A DNA stretch of 64,000 nt from Phycisphaeraceae bacterium (GTDB lineage: Bacteria; Planctomycetota; Phycisphaerae; Phycisphaerales; UBA1924): assembly GCA_007693965.1 (NCBI GenBank), contig RECQ01000057.1, positions 32,445 through 96,444 of the forward strand, read 5' to 3'. The number at the start of each line of letters is the position of its first letter. Positions within the stretch are counted from its first letter, which is position 1. Below are positions 63,263-64,000 of this stretch, in pieces. Below the pieces are notes generated by a model. The model was not told where the DNA came from. It worked only from the letters and a program-made list of their open reading frames with translations, and made no database searches. The translations under genes were made by a program, and so were the position numbers.

Positions 63263-63298
63263 CCTAGGACTACCGGCGTTAGTATGCACTACCCTAGG
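63263..63298. promoter_or_regulatory. Paired CCCTAGGA sites upstream of dcm
   Basis: CCCTAGGA occurs at 63262-63269 and 63292-63299, each containing the CCTAGG palindrome, 30 bp apart (about three helical turns), 31-68 bp before the dcm start. This arrangement suits cooperative binding by a controller of the operon, or self-regulation by the methyltransferase. It is inference; no regulator gene is seen next to it. Confidence 0.4.
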
Positions 63299-63421
63299 AG
63301 TTGTCGGGCCACTACGCAACTCGCTCTGGTTCGCGCTCTTCTACTCATTCGGCATGGAGGCGTGACGTACTCAGGGGTAGTTGCATTGCGATCTGTCAGC
63401 TTCTGGCCACTCAGTCCTCCT

Positions 63422-64000
63422 TCATCGTGAAATTGCCTGAATGAGCTTGTCATAGATCGCCTGCCCGACCGCATGTGTGCTGGTGCGTTCGGGGTGCCAT
63501 TGGACGCCGATGTAGAACGAGCGGTTGGGGTCGTCGATGGCTTCGATGATGTTGTCTTCGGCGATGGCGATGGTGCGCAGGCGGCCGGGGTCGGTGACGG
63601 CCTGGCGGTGGTGGCTGGTGACGATGCCGGCGGGGATGGGGGCGTTTTCGACGATGGGGCGGACGTTGTGGGGTTTGTCGTCGCGGTGGGTTTCGTGGGT
63701 GGGGATGTCGTCGGGCATGTGCTGGTTGAGGCGGCCGCCGGCGTGGAGGGCCATGTACTGCATGCCGAGGCAGACGCCGAGGACGGGTGTCTCGGGGTGG
63801 TTGCGTTCGAGTTCGGTGAGGAGCTGGAGTTCGTAGCGCTGGCGCTGGGGGTCGACGGGGCGGGCGCTGGGGTGGGTGGGCTCGCCGAAGTCTTCCATGC
63901 GGGGGTCGTCGCCGCCGGAGAAGACGATGGCGTGGCAGCGGCGGGCGTGGTCGGGGGCGAGCTCGGGGACGGGGGGGAGGAAGATGGGGTGGGCGCCGGC
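63422..64000 (-). CDS. Class-I glutamine amidotransferase (peptidase C26 / PuuD-like), 5' truncated by the window
   Basis: The frame is open to the right edge, so the N terminus lies outside. Visible blocks: a FSGGDDPR segment just after the edge region, nucleophile Cys in VLGVCLGMQYMALHAGG, MPDDIPTHETHRDDKPHNV, IVTSHHRQAV and the His-Glu pair in IGVQWHPERT. SGG-D-x-x-P and HSHHQ-like blocks match gamma-glutamyl-GABA hydrolase/PuuD-type proteins, which hydrolyse gamma-glutamyl bonds. The substrate is uncertain. Low-complexity G-rich codon runs near 63650-64000 reflect the high-GC core genome. It is upstream of the dcm operon on the same strand, with a 190-bp gap. Confidence 0.85.
   Translation of the reverse strand, partial: AGAHPIFLPPVPELAPDHARRCHAIVFSGGDDPRMEDFGEPTHPSARPVDPQRQRYELQLLTELERNHPETPVLGVCLGMQYMALHAGGRLNQHMPDDIPTHETHRDDKPHNVRPIVENAPIPAGIVTSHHRQAVTDPGRLRTIAIAEDNIIEAIDDPNRSFYIGVQWHPERTSTHAVGQAIYDKLIQAISR

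Overview
The window reads as chromosomal DNA from a GC-rich planctomycete, most likely of the Phycisphaerae. The evidence is a PEP-CTERM-like tail (short hydrophobic segment plus RRRR) on a sulfatase-modifying-factor-like protein, three membrane proteins carrying a short CxxC...CPECG zinc ribbon of a kind I associate with planctomycetes, long Pro/Ala/Arg-rich proteins, and about 65-70% GC in the core genes. This placement is inferred from gene style; no rRNA or tRNA gene was seen.

From 1 to 18.2 kb is mostly core metabolism on both strands: citrate synthase, a guanine deaminase-like amidohydrolase, a rhomboid-TPR protease, TrpF, MoaC, isoleucyl-tRNA synthetase, a HEAT-repeat protein with a small membrane partner, a lipase-like lipoprotein, shikimate kinase, a PilZ protein and IspG. 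From 18.2 to 20.1 kb is a low-GC accessory patch: an orphan lipoprotein and a zinc-ribbon membrane protein bracketed by two direct copies of a roughly 120-bp repeat. From 20.3 to 47.2 kb come a Pro-rich planctomycete-type protein, AsnRS, a DUF1643 protein, a giant DUF2339 membrane protein behind a perfect operator-like palindrome, SucA-SucB of 2-oxoglutarate dehydrogenase, a CHAD-Ppx/GppA-phosphatase operon (polyphosphate-linked), a UvrD helicase fused to a RecB-type nuclease, phenylalanine hydroxylase, a phosphoribosyltransferase, MreB-MreC-MreD, coiled-coil and HEAT proteins, and Lnt.

From 47.3 to 51.4 kb is a second accessory island. It holds a DUF433/DUF5615 toxin-antitoxin-like pair, then four small AT-rich orphan genes (one resembling immunity protein Imm52) separated by composite palindromic repeats, giving a cassette-like layout. 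From 51.4 to 58.4 kb are AccD, a histidine-phosphatase-fold protein without its catalytic histidines, Rpe, a HipB-HipA pair whose 3' end is duplicated around a REPIN-like element, an unrecognised 413-residue protein, and the formylglycine-enzyme-like PEP-CTERM protein.

From 58.8 to 63.3 kb is a tight minus-strand operon of distinctly lower GC: a DNA cytosine-5 methyltransferase, a 713-residue protein with two GHKL ATPase modules (an HSP90/MORC-like one at the N terminus and a histidine kinase at the C terminus), and a receiver protein with an unknown C-terminal domain. No restriction endonuclease is visible. This is the best candidate in the window for an undescribed, possibly defence-related, system. 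A class-I glutamine amidotransferase runs off the right edge.
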